From NCBI GenBank assembly GCA_028583685.1, contig JAMXIF010001253.1, positions 98,659,813 to 98,723,812 on the forward strand: a stretch of DNA of 64,000 bases. Reading direction: 5' to 3'. Under the pieces are notes generated by a model, which saw nothing but the letters and a program-made list of their open reading frames with translations, was not told the DNA's origin and did not search any database. Source of the stretch: Petaurus breviceps papuanus. Lineage: Eukaryota > Chordata > Mammalia > Diprotodontia > Petauridae. Below, in pieces: positions 1 to 9,490 of the stretch. Within the stretch, counting starts at the first letter, position 1. Each line of letters opens with the position of its first letter. The translations under genes and the position numbers were made by a program.

Positions 1-420
1 TTTTTAAGTCAGGAAGTTGGCATTTGAGTCAGGGTTATAGAACCAGCTGGAAAGAGACCCAAACACTTGGCTCTACGTCATAGAGCATCAAGGGCTTAGT
101 AAGTGAATTTAAAAATAGGTAAGTAATTAAAGCTGGACTCAGAAAACAGTCCTGTTTAATGAATGCTCCAGCGTATCAGAGGCCCAGTGACATGAATTCA
201 GAAAGAAATGCTTCATGCAGACAGCTGCTCCTCTATACTCCCAAATCTACACATGAGCTCTTTACTCTCTTGTTGTCGAAGCTGGATTTGAAAACATTTC
301 AGCCAATGTTTTTTGTTGTTGTTGTTGTTACTTTTCACCTGACGACCCAGAGGTCTGCCATCTTCTTAAGTGAGTTTGCCCTTTTATTCCAATCGAGGTA
401 GCTAAAATTGATGTAGGGCT

Positions 421-628
421 TTAAGGTTTCTGAAGCTCTTTATGGGTGTTCTCATTTGGTCTTCAGGATGACCTTGGGAGGTAGGGGCTACTGTTATCCC
501 CATTTTACAGATGAGAAGGAAGCTAGAGAGGCTCAGTGACTGACCCAGGATGGCACAGCTTGGAAATGTTTAAGACAGGATACAAAGTCAGGTATTCCTG
601 AATCCAAGTTCTGTATTCTCTATACTAA
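421..628 (-). mobile_element. MIR-like SINE
   Basis: Reverse-strand MIR/CORE motifs are present: CCATTTTACAGATGAGAA, then a decayed core around GACCCAGGATGGCACAGC. It is an ancient, diverged copy. Confidence 0.75.
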
Positions 629-729
629 GGCAAAAAAATAAAAAGTTTATTTAGAGGTATAGTTCTCTAGTTCCAAACCATAGTGTGAAGTCTGATACTG
701 ATACATGTTGGCATTATACTTACTTAGGG

Positions 730-1135
730 AGGTATCTTGGGATAGTGGGAAAGGCACTGTATTTGGAGTCTGAGGACCTGGGTTAAAATCCTGTCTCTAT
801 CACTCAGTGCCTTTGTGACTTTGGGCAAGTCACTTAACAATGACAACAATAATAGTAATCATCATCACAATCATAACAACTGGCATGTAAATAACACTTA
901 CTGTGTTCCAACGTATGTGCTTTACACTTATTTTCTCATTTGATCCTCATAACAACCTTGGAAGGTAGGTGTTTTATCCCCATTTTACAAATGGTGAAAC
1001 TGAGGCAGACAGAGGTTAAGTGACTTGCCCAGGGTCATACAACGAATAAGTTTCTGAAGCCTCAGTTTTCTTATCTGTAAAAAGAAAGGATTGGATTTCA
1101 TGGAGCCTCTTCTAGCCCTAAATCTAGGGCCCTAA
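730..1135 (+). mobile_element. MIR-like SINE, split by another SINE
   Basis: The 5' half (730-838) carries GTGACTTTGGGCAAGTCAC. The 3' half resumes near 1050 with CCTCAGTTTTCTTATCTGTA. The intervening bases are a reverse-strand MIR-like copy, so this element is the older host. Confidence 0.75.
839..1050 (-). mobile_element. MIR-like SINE inserted in another MIR
   Basis: Reverse-strand motifs CCCCATTTTACAAATGG and AAGTGACTTGCCCAGGGTCA are visible. It interrupts the + strand MIR-like copy just after its CACTTAAC motif. The exact ends are uncertain. Confidence 0.7.
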
Positions 1136-1361
1136 TAAAACTCCCCAGTCTTTCAAGGTGACAAATCTCTGTTAAAGACTCCTGAATTCTCAAACTGAAT
1201 ATCATTGGATGCCAGCCATGCTCAGGGTGGGCTTTAATGAAGACAAACTGGAGGTTATTTGAAAAAAAAAAAGTTAAGTGTGTTGGGAAGCCAGCTGCTG
1301 CCAGTGAAGGCCGACTGTTAAATTTTCACTGTGAGCATTTATACTTCAAAAATCGACGATT

Positions 1362-1515
1362 GGGGGACTAGGTGGCTCAGTCAATAGAGCACTGGCCCTG
1401 GAGTCAGGAGGACCTGAGTTCAAATACGACCTCAGACACTGAACACTTACTAGCTGTGTGACCTTGGGCAAATCACTTAACCCCAATTGCCCCTCCAAAA
1501 ATAAGGCAAAAAACA
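1362..1515 (+). mobile_element. Marsupial CORE-SINE, A-tailed type
   Basis: A complete copy. It has a tRNA-like head (GACTAGGTGGCTCAG, ATAGAGCACTGGCCCTGGAG, GAGTTCAAAT), a CORE (TAGCTGTGTGACCTTGGGCA), the CCCCAATTGCC end and an A-rich tail. It resembles the WSINE1/SINE1 type of marsupials. Confidence 0.9.
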
Positions 1516-1856
1516 CCCCGACAAATATTATGTCAGGGATGTATTGACTGATTGATTTGTTGCTTGTTTAGACTTAAAAATTGATGGAGAAAATGCATTA
1601 GTAAAATAAAGATTAAACTTAAATTGTGTTGAGAACACTTTTGTTTTTCCATTTAGATAACTGATCATTAAATGTTTACCAGATTGCTCCTGGAAAAAGG
1701 TGACACAGAGGCCCATTGAAACAAGATATGTCCATCTAAGGATTCTTGGAACTTATTGCCATTGGTAGAAAACTCCTAAGTTCTTATATTCAGTATCATA
1801 ACACCTCCCCTCCCTGGCCAACATCCTCTCCACACCCCTGTGTTTCCTATGCATCC

Positions 1857-2076
1857 AGGCAGGGTGGTGTGGTAGGAGCCCTGGGCTATGGGCTCTCTGA
1901 CTTGCCTTCCATCTCTCACTTTCTCACTACCTAGTTGTATGACCTTGGGCAGTAGTTTTATAGGTCACAACCACTCTGGCATCTTAGTTTCCTCATTTGT
2001 AAAATGAGGGGGATTGAACTAGATTATCTCTAAGGGCTTTTCCAGCTTGGAGATTCTAGGATTCCATGATTCTGAA
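1857..2076 (+). mobile_element. MIR-like SINE
   Basis: CORE remnant TTGTATGACCTTGGGCAG is followed by TTTCCTCATTTGTAAAATGA and the 3' part ending near GATTCTAGGATTCCATGATT. An old copy. Confidence 0.75.
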
Positions 2077-2079
2077 CTC

Positions 2080-3200
2080 ACTTAATAATAGAAGAAGCCT
2101 AGTTTCAATTAAATAAGTGCCATCATGTAAGTGCTTTGGGAAGAAGGGATAAGTTATATTCCCCCTAAATGCCACTCATTGACCCTTTGAAAATGCATGA
2201 GTGGAATACCCAAGTAGGAAATTCATAGCCCCGGGTACCCCGTGGGTGCAGTGAATGGGAAATTATGACTTGGAGATGAATGAGCTGTCATTTTAATGAG
2301 TTTAACCAGAGCTGAAACTCCAGAGCAACTGGTCATAAGATTAAAGTTATCAGAAAGAAAAAAGAACAGAAACAAATTTTGATCACAAGATGTATCTCTT
2401 TACAGGACCTTCAAACCCAAGGGAAAATAAACAGAAAACGATATCTATTTCTTAGGAGGCCCAAGTTGAGTTCAGCAGAGTGGGGATCATGCTACTGAGT
2501 ATGCAATCCCATGTGCTCTATCTCATGACACTAACAGTGTGTTTACTAAGAGAACAGAAAGAACCCATTTCTATCACCAGAGCCTCTACAACATTTATGA
2601 TGCAGGGAGATAGCCATCTTAACCAACAAGAGGAAAAAAAGAGATGATGTATCAAGGCTCTGGAAATGGCAGCTGGTAGATAACTGGCCAATCAATTCAT
2701 TTATGGCCTCTAACTGTTGCATGGAAATACTGAAACCAATACCCCTAATTAAAGGTGTAATGACAATTAGCTGTCTCCCTGTTAATGGATTTCTAATACT
2801 TCAGTTACTTGTTTTCATACCAGCAGGATTTAATCAGAAAGGGTTGTCGAGTCCTACAGTTTTATGTTTTAAAACTGATAGGAGTATATCTTTACTTTTA
2901 TGCACGTGATTTTTGTACGTGCATTGGTTTCTTTTCTCATTGAGGCTTTCAGGAAGTGAAATTGATCTCTGATGACAAATGGGTATAAATATTCCATCAG
3001 CAAGAAGGAAACTTTATCGCACGTTAGGACTTGGTTATATGTGGCTCTATCGTGTTCCCTGCAGTCTCAGGTCTTGGTGCTCTTGAGAAAAGCTTCATTT
3101 GACCCTGCTGTGCAAGGTTACCCAGAAGAGCTTGGATTCCAAAGCTAGGAGTAGTGTTTACCTGCCTCTTCTTCTTTGTTCTCTGTTAGTCCTGATCATT
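2080..3200. other. Non-repetitive stretch
   Basis: No gene, RNA or clear repeat is seen. The part at 2660-2960 is rich in TAATTA/CAATTA-type cores and is listed separately. Open frames here are short and featureless. Confidence 0.6.
2660..2960. promoter_or_regulatory. Candidate conserved non-coding element
   Basis: This non-repetitive segment has clustered homeodomain-type cores: CCAATCAATTCATTTATGG, CCTAATTAAAGG, GACAATTAGC, TTAATGG and TTTAATC. Site clustering and the lack of repeat features are the only evidence. It lies about 25.6 kb upstream of the putative MYO3B exon 1. Confidence 0.3.
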
Positions 3201-3203
3201 CTT

Positions 3204-3435
3204 GTTTAGTCATGTCTAACTCTCCGTGACCCCATTTGGGGTTGTCTTGGCAAAGATACAGAAGCATTTTCTATTTCCTTCTCCAGTTTGTTTGACAGAT
3301 GAAGAAACTGAGGCAAACAGGGTTAAGTGACTTTCCTAGGATCACACAGACAGTAAATATCTGAGGTCGGATTTGAACTCAAGTCTCCCTGACTCCAGGC
3401 CCAACACTCTTTCCGCGGCACAACCTAGCTGCCCT
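3204..3435 (-). mobile_element. CORE-SINE with RTE-type tail
   Basis: Read on the reverse strand, it has a tRNA-like head (GGGCAGCTAGGTTGTG), a CORE and CTCAGTTTCTTCATCTGTCA. The tail, matching GGAGAAGGAAAT...CAAAGATAC...CCCCAAATGGGGTCA, resembles RTE/BovB 3' ends (MAR1-like). Confidence 0.85.
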
Positions 3436-3779
3436 TAGGGGGTAAGAATAATTCTGAGGATGAGTAGTAATAGAGTAGGAAGAGTCCTTATTATAACTTC
3501 TGATGTATTTTCTTTGTGCTAGATTCTATATTCTCTATTTTAAAAAATTATTCTGAACTTAATACCAAATAAAATGGGTATTTATATATACATTGTAGAA
3601 CAGAAAAAGAGGCTTATCCTTGAAACTGCAGGTCCCTCTTATGTACAACTTGCTTTTAAGTGTGTAATTTGATCAACCTGTAGCTTTCAATCTATCTATC
3701 CTGCTTTTCTGGTCTTCCTTCTTTTCTCTACAAAAAAAAAATAAAGATGCTTTCAGGATCCTCTCTTCTTTTGGCTACC

Positions 3780-4600
3780 CTGTGCCTAATCCTCCTTTCC
3801 CTCCTGTGTCCTAAGCCCGTTGGGAACAAGATAGAAAAACAAAGCTCTTAAAGCAAATATACACAATTAAGCAAAATAAATTCCCACATTGACTATTTCT
3901 GAAAATATGTCTTCATCAGCATCTTGAGTCTACCATCTCTTTCAAAGGGTGGGTATCATGCTTTATTATCAGTCTCCTGAAAGCATGGTTGAGTTCGTCA
4001 TTGCATTGATCAGAGTTCTTCAGTCTTTCAAAGTTGTTTGTCTCCAGTATTGTTGCGGAAATTGTTTTCCTGGTTCTGTTCTGTATCAGTTCATATTTCA
4101 GATTTCTTTGAAACAATCTATTTTTACCATTTATTATGGTACGATAATATTCCATATTATATTATAATTGGCTTATCTATTACCCTAATAGACGGGCATC
4201 TCCTTAGTTTCCAGTCATTGGCTACTACAAAAAGAGTTGGTATAATTTTTTTTTTGTGTGTGTATGTGTCTCCTTTCCTCTTTCTCTTTGGGGTATAAGC
4301 CTGGTAATAATATTGCCAGATCAAAGGCAAATAGTTTTGTGACTTTCTGGCTTCCAATTCCTTTCCTGAATTGCTGGGCCAATTAACATCTCCATTAATA
4401 TTACAATATTACTTTTTTTCTCCAATAGCTCCTCCAACAATTGTCATTTTTGTTTTGTGTCATCTTTACCAATCTCATGGCTATGAGATAGAATCTCAGA
4501 GTTGTTTTAATTTGGATTTCTCTAACTTTTAGCTATTGAGAGCATTTTTCTACATATTTGTTGATAGGTTGTATTTCTTCCTTTAAAAACTGCCTTTAGC
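3780..4600 (-). mobile_element. L1 3' fragment
   Basis: On the reverse strand the ORF2 C-terminal remnant MEYYRTIINGKN is visible at about 4155. It corresponds to the conserved L1 motif ending MEYYAAI. The GATGGGCAT-type block also appears, at 4190 as GACGGGCATCTCC. An old, heavily diverged 3' portion. Both boundaries are approximate. Confidence 0.7.
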
Positions 4601-4602
4601 CA

Positions 4603-4692
4603 AGTATGGTGAACTACACCTGTAAGCCTATCTACTGAGGAAACTAGGATTAGGTATCCACACTAAATGCAGCATTAGTATAGTGAATTTCA
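4603..4692 (+). pseudogene. Decayed 7SL RNA (SRP RNA) fragment joined to a CORE-SINE
   Basis: The first about 50 bases align to the 5' end of 7SL (GGTG...CCTGTA..CC..CTACT..GGA..CT). They are followed directly by GGTATCCACACTAAATGCAG and CATTAGTATAGTGA, matching the S-domain block GGTGTCCGCACTAAGTTCGG and onward. Most mismatches are G-to-A or C-to-T, as expected of CpG decay. About 50 bases of 7SL between the two blocks are missing. The 3' edge runs straight into a CORE-SINE body that lacks its own tRNA-like head. Confidence 0.65.
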
Positions 4693-4856
4693 CATTTACT
4701 AGCTGTGTGACCCTGGGCAAATCACTTAACCTCTTTCAGCCTTAGTTTCCTCATTTGTAAAATAAGGATAATAATGGCATTTATCTCACTTCACAAGGTT
4801 GTCTGGAAGATCAAAGGAGATAACACGCACAGCCCTTTGCAAACCTTAAAGTGATA
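4693..4856 (+). mobile_element. CORE-SINE body lacking its tRNA-like head
   Basis: Begins at TTTACTAGCTGTGTGACC, exactly the CORE start, and continues through TTTCCTCATTTGTAAAAT to the 3' end GCAAACCTTAAAGTG. The missing head is replaced by 7SL-derived sequence. Confidence 0.8.
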
Positions 4857-4942
4857 GACATGATATATAAAATACATAATATATGAATATATGTGATATA
4901 TTAATATATATGCATGATATATGTATCACTTTAAGGTTTGCA
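4838..4942. repeat. Inverted repeat, 19-bp perfect arms
   Basis: The left arm TGCAAACCTTAAAGTGATA (4838-4856) is the exact reverse complement of the right arm at 4924-4942. The 67-base spacer is an AT-rich imperfect palindrome. The left arm is the 3' end of a CORE-SINE, so the right arm may be an inverted copy of that end. Confidence 0.9.
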
Positions 4943-5067
4943 GATATACATACACATAGGTTTGAATATATACATATTATGATCTGTTATTATTAGCTAT
5001 TAACACATTATTATTACCCATCATTATCAGTCATTTGAATTTATAATTTCATATTCATCTTTTATTC

Positions 5068-5106
5068 TTCTTTTTTCCTTCCTTCCTCTCTTTCTTTCTT
5101 TCTTTT
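5068..5106. repeat. TTCC/TTTC low-complexity tract
   Basis: A short pyrimidine run of CCTT and CTTT units. Confidence 0.8.
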
Positions 5107-5109
5107 TCA

Positions 5110-5378
5110 CCTTGGTCAATTAAACTTTAAGTCTTTTTGATCCTTTGTTTTGAAAGTCTCAGATATGGCTAGTTCCAACCATTTCCAGTCTTCCATCAAA
5201 TGATACCATTCTAATTCATGTCCTTTATCTTTCCATAGCCTCCTGATTGGTCTGCCTATGGTTTTTTTGTCAGCCCAAAACATTCTTAAGAGCAGGCCTA
5301 AAGTGTGCCCCCTTCTCTCACATCACTTCCTTGATCCTTCTGGGGCTCTTCATTGCCTACAGCACAAAGTTCAAACTC
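5110..5378 (+). mobile_element. L2 fragment, left part of a split copy
   Basis: L2 3' region motifs are visible: CCTCCTGATTGGTCTGCCT and CTCTTCATTGCCTACAGCAC. The copy is interrupted by an L1 and resumes at about 6036. Confidence 0.7.
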
Positions 5379-6035
5379 TTTTTTTAAAAAATAAATTTAC
5401 TTTTGCCACATTCTCTTTCCACATTTTCTTCTCCTCTCTCCCCTCTGTCCTCCCCAAGATGGTGTGCAATCTGATAGAGGCTCTACATATACATTCTTAT
5501 TAAACATATTTTCACATTAGTCATGTTATATAGAAGAATTAGAACAAATGGGAGGAAGGAACCACGAGAAAGAAAAAACAAACAAATAGTATGCTTCGAC
5601 CTGCATTCAGACTCCATATTTCTTTCTCTGGATGTGGACAGCATTTTCCATCATGAGTCTTTTGGAGTTGTTTTAGGTCCTTGCATTGCTGAGAGGAGCT
5701 AAGTCAATCAAGTCAGTCATCACACAATGGGCTGTTACTGTGTACAGTATTCTTCTGGTTCTGCTCACTTCACTCCGTATCAGCTCATTTAAGTCTTTCC
5801 AGATTTTTCTGAAGTCCAACTGCTCCTCATTTCTTATAGCACAATAGTATTCCATTACATTCATATACCAAAATTTATTCAGCCATTCACCATTTGATGG
5901 GCTTCTCCTCAATTACTAATTCTTTGCCACCACAAAAAGAGCTGCTATAAATATTTTTGTACAGGTGGGTCCTTTCCCCATTTTTATGATCTCTTTGGGA
6001 ACAGATCTAGAAGTGGTATTGTTGGGTCAAGGAGC
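5379..6035 (-). mobile_element. L1 3' end inserted in L2
   Basis: A T-run at the left is the A-tail of a reverse-strand L1. The reverse strand encodes the ORF2 C-terminus, with GEWLNKFWYMNVMEYYCAIR near 5800-5890, then SRTRR, matching the end of L1 ORF2. Short duplications flank it (AAGTTCAAACTCTT before, AAATTCAAATTCTT after). This is a standard 5'-truncated insertion. Confidence 0.88.
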
Positions 6036-6120
6036 AAAATTCAAATTCTTTAGACTTGCATTCATAGGCCTCCATACTTTGGCCAAAATTCTCCTTAGGC
6101 AGTCCTCTTTCAAACTGCTT
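6036..6120 (+). mobile_element. L2 fragment, right part of the split copy
   Basis: It continues the L2 3' region (TTCATAGGCCTCCATACTTTG...CTTTCAAACTGCTTTA) after the L1 insertion. Confidence 0.6.
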
Positions 6121-6124
6121 TACA

Positions 6125-6332
6125 TAGAATCACAGGTTTAGAGCTGAAAACTACCTTAGAAGTCATTGAATACAACCTACTCATTTTGTAGTTGTTGGAA
6201 ACCGAAATCTGGTGAGGTTAAATGATTTATCCACGACCACCCAGTTATTATGGGTATCAGGCAAGATTTGAACCCAGTTTTTCCAGTTCACCTCAAACTA
6301 GTGCTTTATCCACTGCACTATTCTGGGCTGCC
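6125..6332 (-). mobile_element. MIR-like SINE
   Basis: A reverse-strand copy: AGAATCACAGGTTTAGAGCT, then GATTTGAACCCAG and a head remnant (TTTATCCACTGCACTATTC). Confidence 0.7.
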
Positions 6333-6474
6333 TGTTATAGAGCACCCCCCTGCTCTAGCCCAGCTAGTGTCTTCATTATCTACTGAGCAAAAACACCTGC
6401 ATTTTCCTACCTTTGAGTCTTTTTTTTTCCCACTTGAAGTGGTTTCTCCCATAATTTCTTGTTCAAATTCTATG

Positions 6475-6683
6475 GTTGTTGTTCAGTTGTCTTGGGTGTG
6501 TCTGACTCTTCATGATCTCATTTGGGGTTTTCTTGGTAAAGATACTGGAGTGGTTTGCCAGTTCCTTTTCCAGCTCATTTTACAGATGAGGAAACTGAGG
6601 CGAACAGGGTTAAGTGACTTGTGCAGGGTCATATTTGAGTATCTGAGGCCATATTTGAACTCAGGAAAGATGAGTCTTCCTTA
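6475..6683 (-). mobile_element. CORE-SINE with RTE-type tail
   Basis: Reverse-strand copy beginning with the tail (TTGTTGTTCAGTTGTC, CATTTGGGGTTTTCTTGG) and running through CAGATGAGGAAACTGAGGC and GGTTAAGTGACTTG. The head end is degraded. It sits within L2-like sequence. Confidence 0.85.
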
Positions 6684-6990
6684 TTCTGGTTCCACTTTGT
6701 CCTCCTTCTCCCCACCTTGCCCCATGAATGTTGCCCAGCCCATGATTATTATTTACCCTTTAAATTATTTGTCTTTGCCAGTCATTTAGTAAAGATCACA
6801 CACTGCCTTGTGACACTTCGAATATTCTTCTCTTATGTTGTCTTTTAGCCTTTCATAAATACACCTTGTTTTTGTAACTAGATTTTTAAAATTCTGTGAA
6901 GGCAAGGACTGTATCTTCCACTGTATGGACCAAAATGGCTTGCACATGGTTTTATGTTCAGTGAATGTTTATGGATTGATTCCTAAGTCA
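6684..6990 (+). mobile_element. L2 3' end
   Basis: Decayed L2 3' end: AAGGCAAGGACTGTATCTTC, then TGTTCAGTGAATGTTTATGG. Confidence 0.6.
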
Positions 6991-7069
6991 CCCCAAATAA
7001 AAAAGCTCTTTCCTAATTTACTTTTGGAGTGGGTGAAAATAAACTTAAAATAAGGCAGAGATTACTTCA

Positions 7070-7150
7070 TTTTTGTCTTTATATCCCCAGTGCCTCCCCA
7101 ATGCCTGGGGCATAGAAGGTACTTAATATGTGTTTGTATAACAGTGACTA
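7070..7150 (+). mobile_element. L2 3' end fragment
   Basis: The motif is ATATCCCCAGTGCCTCCCC, then GGGGCATAGAAGGTACTTAA, the usual L2 terminus. Confidence 0.7.
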
Positions 7151-8019
7151 CCCTGGCCCCCCTACCTGAAACCCAGATGTGTTCTATTTCACCCCGACCC
7201 CAGTGTTCTCCAGTAGTCTTAAAGAGTTTGGAGGGTATCTAGCCTTTGTCACTGGCCCAAGACCCCATCACTTGTGTTACCTGAATTTGGGGTGATCCTC
7301 AGAACCCCACTTCCATTTAAGAATTTGACAATCCTACTAGTTTTTACAAAGGAATATTTATGTCAGAGATATAGTAATAAGAAACACACAAACAACTATC
7401 TCCCAACACCAAAGGGCATGATCCCCCTTACATCATTTTGGTCTCTAGGAATGGGGGTGGTGGGGAGGAGTGGGTTTATAGCTTAGTTTAATTTCTATAT
7501 AGCACCATTTCTACCAAGTTCCAAGTCCCAACCTCATTAAACTTGAGTCCTAGCACCTCAACTTCTCAAACCTTCCTTCCTGGGTTGGCAGAAACATCTA
7601 GGCCTGGGTCCTTGGCTCCAAGCTCACCATACTTGACCTCTAAGATCCAGAGGCTCCTCTATGAATGCAAAGAATTGTAAAGGACAAATGAAACAGACTT
7701 ACAATCCAAGCCTAATTTCCAGGGCCATAGGGCCTAAAGAGTGGTAGGAGGCATATTTTTTTCCCAAAGCTCAGTTTAGTGCATGCTTCAGGTAAACAGA
7801 TATTCACCCCTGGACATAGCTGGAAAAGAGAAAACAACCATGCCTTAGTCAAGTAGATTTAAAGACAAAGACATTTCTGCCTGTGCAGCCAATAGAAAGA
7901 CTTCTTTCCCACTCAACTGGTAGAGAAATGTGGAATGTCTTCTCCCAGGTGGATGCTGTCATCTTAGGTGATCTGCATGTGCCCAAAATCTCTTTACACT
8001 TGTTTGATTAATTCTGCTA
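7151..8019. other. No feature recognised
   Basis: No gene, RNA gene or classifiable repeat is visible. The short frames here have no protein features. Confidence 0.6.
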
Positions 8020-8118
8020 GATTGTAGGATCCATCAGGACCTCACAGTTACTTTTATGTCTCCTTCCAGTGCTTATGGTTTACACATAGTGGGTGCTTAA
8101 GAAATTATTAGTGAATAC
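8020..8118 (+). mobile_element. L2 3' end fragment
   Basis: Matches the L2 terminus in outline: TAGATTGTAGGATCC, TTTTATGTCTCCTTCCAGTG, ATAGTGGGTGCTTAAGAAAT. Confidence 0.65.
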
Positions 8119-8124
8119 ACGAAT

Positions 8125-8235
8125 CAGACCTTAGAAATCACTTGGTTCCTCTCCCTTATTTTATAGATGAGGTAATTCAGGTCCAGAATGATGAAGTGAC
8201 TTTCCCCAAGTCGCTCACTCAGCGGCAGACTTTTC
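8125..8235 (-). mobile_element. MIR-like SINE fragment
   Basis: Reverse-strand TTTTATAGATGAGGTAATTC followed by a decayed core (AAGTGACTTTCCCCAAGTC). Confidence 0.65.
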
Positions 8236-8705
8236 CCCCAATTCTCTTCATATTGCCTTCAATTTATCACCTAAATTTATAGACATTCTTTGGTTGAATA
8301 TCAATGACAACTTAAAGTTTAAAATAAGTATGACAAAATCAGATTCTACTGATTTATTTTCTGAACTGCCCCTGCTTTTATTTTTAGATTTTAGAATAGT
8401 CTTTCATTAGCAAAGCGTTTACTCCCTACAGTTCTTTTTAAATAAAAATTGACAGAAGGACCCTTCAAACATTTACTCACATTTTAGAAAGTCCTGAGGC
8501 CTATGTAGATAGGCTCTTGCTTGATTAGAGCATGCATTATGTATTTGGGTTATTATGCCCTAGGAAAGAATGCTGTCCTTTTGGAATATGGCCAGAAGTC
8601 AAGGGAGAAGAACAAAAACTGTTGCCTTTTTGAGATAGAATTGAATCCTAGCTTGGAAATGAACCTCAGTGATTTTATAGCCCTTAAGCTTGACTTCCTA
8701 CTCTT

Positions 8706-8864
8706 TTTTTTTCTTGGGGGCAGGGGAGGCAAGGGTTGGGGTTAAGTGACTTGTCCAAGGTCACACAGCTAGTTACATGAAAAGTGTCTAAGGCCATATT
8801 TGAACTCAGGTCCTCCTGACTCCAGGGCTGGTGCTCTATTCACCACACCACCTAGCTGCCCTCC
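8706..8864 (-). mobile_element. Marsupial CORE-SINE, A-tailed type
   Basis: Reverse strand: T-run, GGGGTTAAGTGACTTGTCCA, CACACAGCTAGTTA, CAGGTCCTCCTGACTCCAGG, CACCTAGCTGCCC. Nearly complete and relatively little diverged. Confidence 0.9.
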
Positions 8865-8964
8865 TTTAGCTTGACTTAAGAAAGGACCAGCTGAGGGGTC
8901 CCTTCCTAGATGTCTTTCCTCATTCCTACTTTTTTGTACACAAATATCTTTGTATTTACTTATT

Positions 8965-9061
8965 TATGTTTGTGTTATATCTTGCAGTACAATGTAATTT
9001 CCTTGAGGGCAGGAACTCTTGTTCATTTTTGTCTGTGTAGGATCTAACAGAATGCCTTGCA
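8965..9061 (+). mobile_element. L2 3' end, left part (split by SINE)
   Basis: TTTCCTTGAGGGCAGGAACTC is typical of the L2 3' end. The copy is broken by a SINE flanked by TGCCTTGCA and resumes at 9314. Confidence 0.8.
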
Positions 9062-9313
9062 TTTTTGTTGTTCAGTTGTTTTCAGTCATGTTCAACTCTT
9101 TGTAACCTCTCTTGGGGTTTTCTTGGCAAAGATACTGGAATGGCTTGCCATTTCCTTCTCCAGCTCATTTTACAAATGAGGGACTGAAGTAAAACAAGGT
9201 TAAGTGACTTGCCCAGGGTCACACAGCTAGTAAGTGTCTGAGGTCAGTTTTGAACTCAGGTCTTTCTCACTCCAACTTTGGCACTGTATTCACTGCATCA
9301 CCTCTCTGTCCCG
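9062..9313 (-). mobile_element. CORE-SINE with RTE-type tail, inserted in L2
   Basis: Reverse-strand copy from the tail (TTGTTGTTCAGTTG) to the head. A direct repeat, TGCCTTGCA, flanks it (9053-9061 and 9314-9322), which marks the insertion. Confidence 0.9.
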
Positions 9314-9362
9314 TGCCTTGCACAATGAATGCTTAATAAAAGCTTTTTGAATTCAATTGATG
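9314..9362 (+). mobile_element. L2 3' end, right part
   Basis: Terminal L2 bases after the SINE: AATGCTTAATAAAAGC. Confidence 0.75.
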
Positions 9363-9404
9363 ATCCAAAAGCATTCTAAACAGAAGATAACCTCTAGTAC
9401 TTTC

Positions 9405-9490
9405 TTTTTAACTGTTATTAAAGCTTCATTGATGACTTTTGTTTTTATATCACAATCATTCATATATCCCACCACCCCCTCCCCACCCTA
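9405..9490 (-). mobile_element. LINE 3' UTR-like fragment
   Basis: ATTGATGACTTTTGTTTTTATATCACAATC followed by a C-rich run resembles reverse-strand LINE 3' ends seen elsewhere in the window. Weak evidence. Confidence 0.4.

Noticed and set aside
1362-1450. Possible tRNA gene
   Set aside because: The A and B box-like motifs belong to the tRNA-derived head of a CORE-SINE; the same head recurs at many places in the window.
2125-2132. Alternative AT|GTAAGT donor for the MYO3B first exon
   Set aside because: Right motif, but I saw no supporting ATG/Kozak context, and it lies directly after a MIR-like copy. Not excluded, only less likely.
6250-6789. 179-codon open frame
   Set aside because: It runs through a MIR-like copy, an RTE-tailed SINE and L2 sequence. 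The frame is chance read-through of repeats with no domain.
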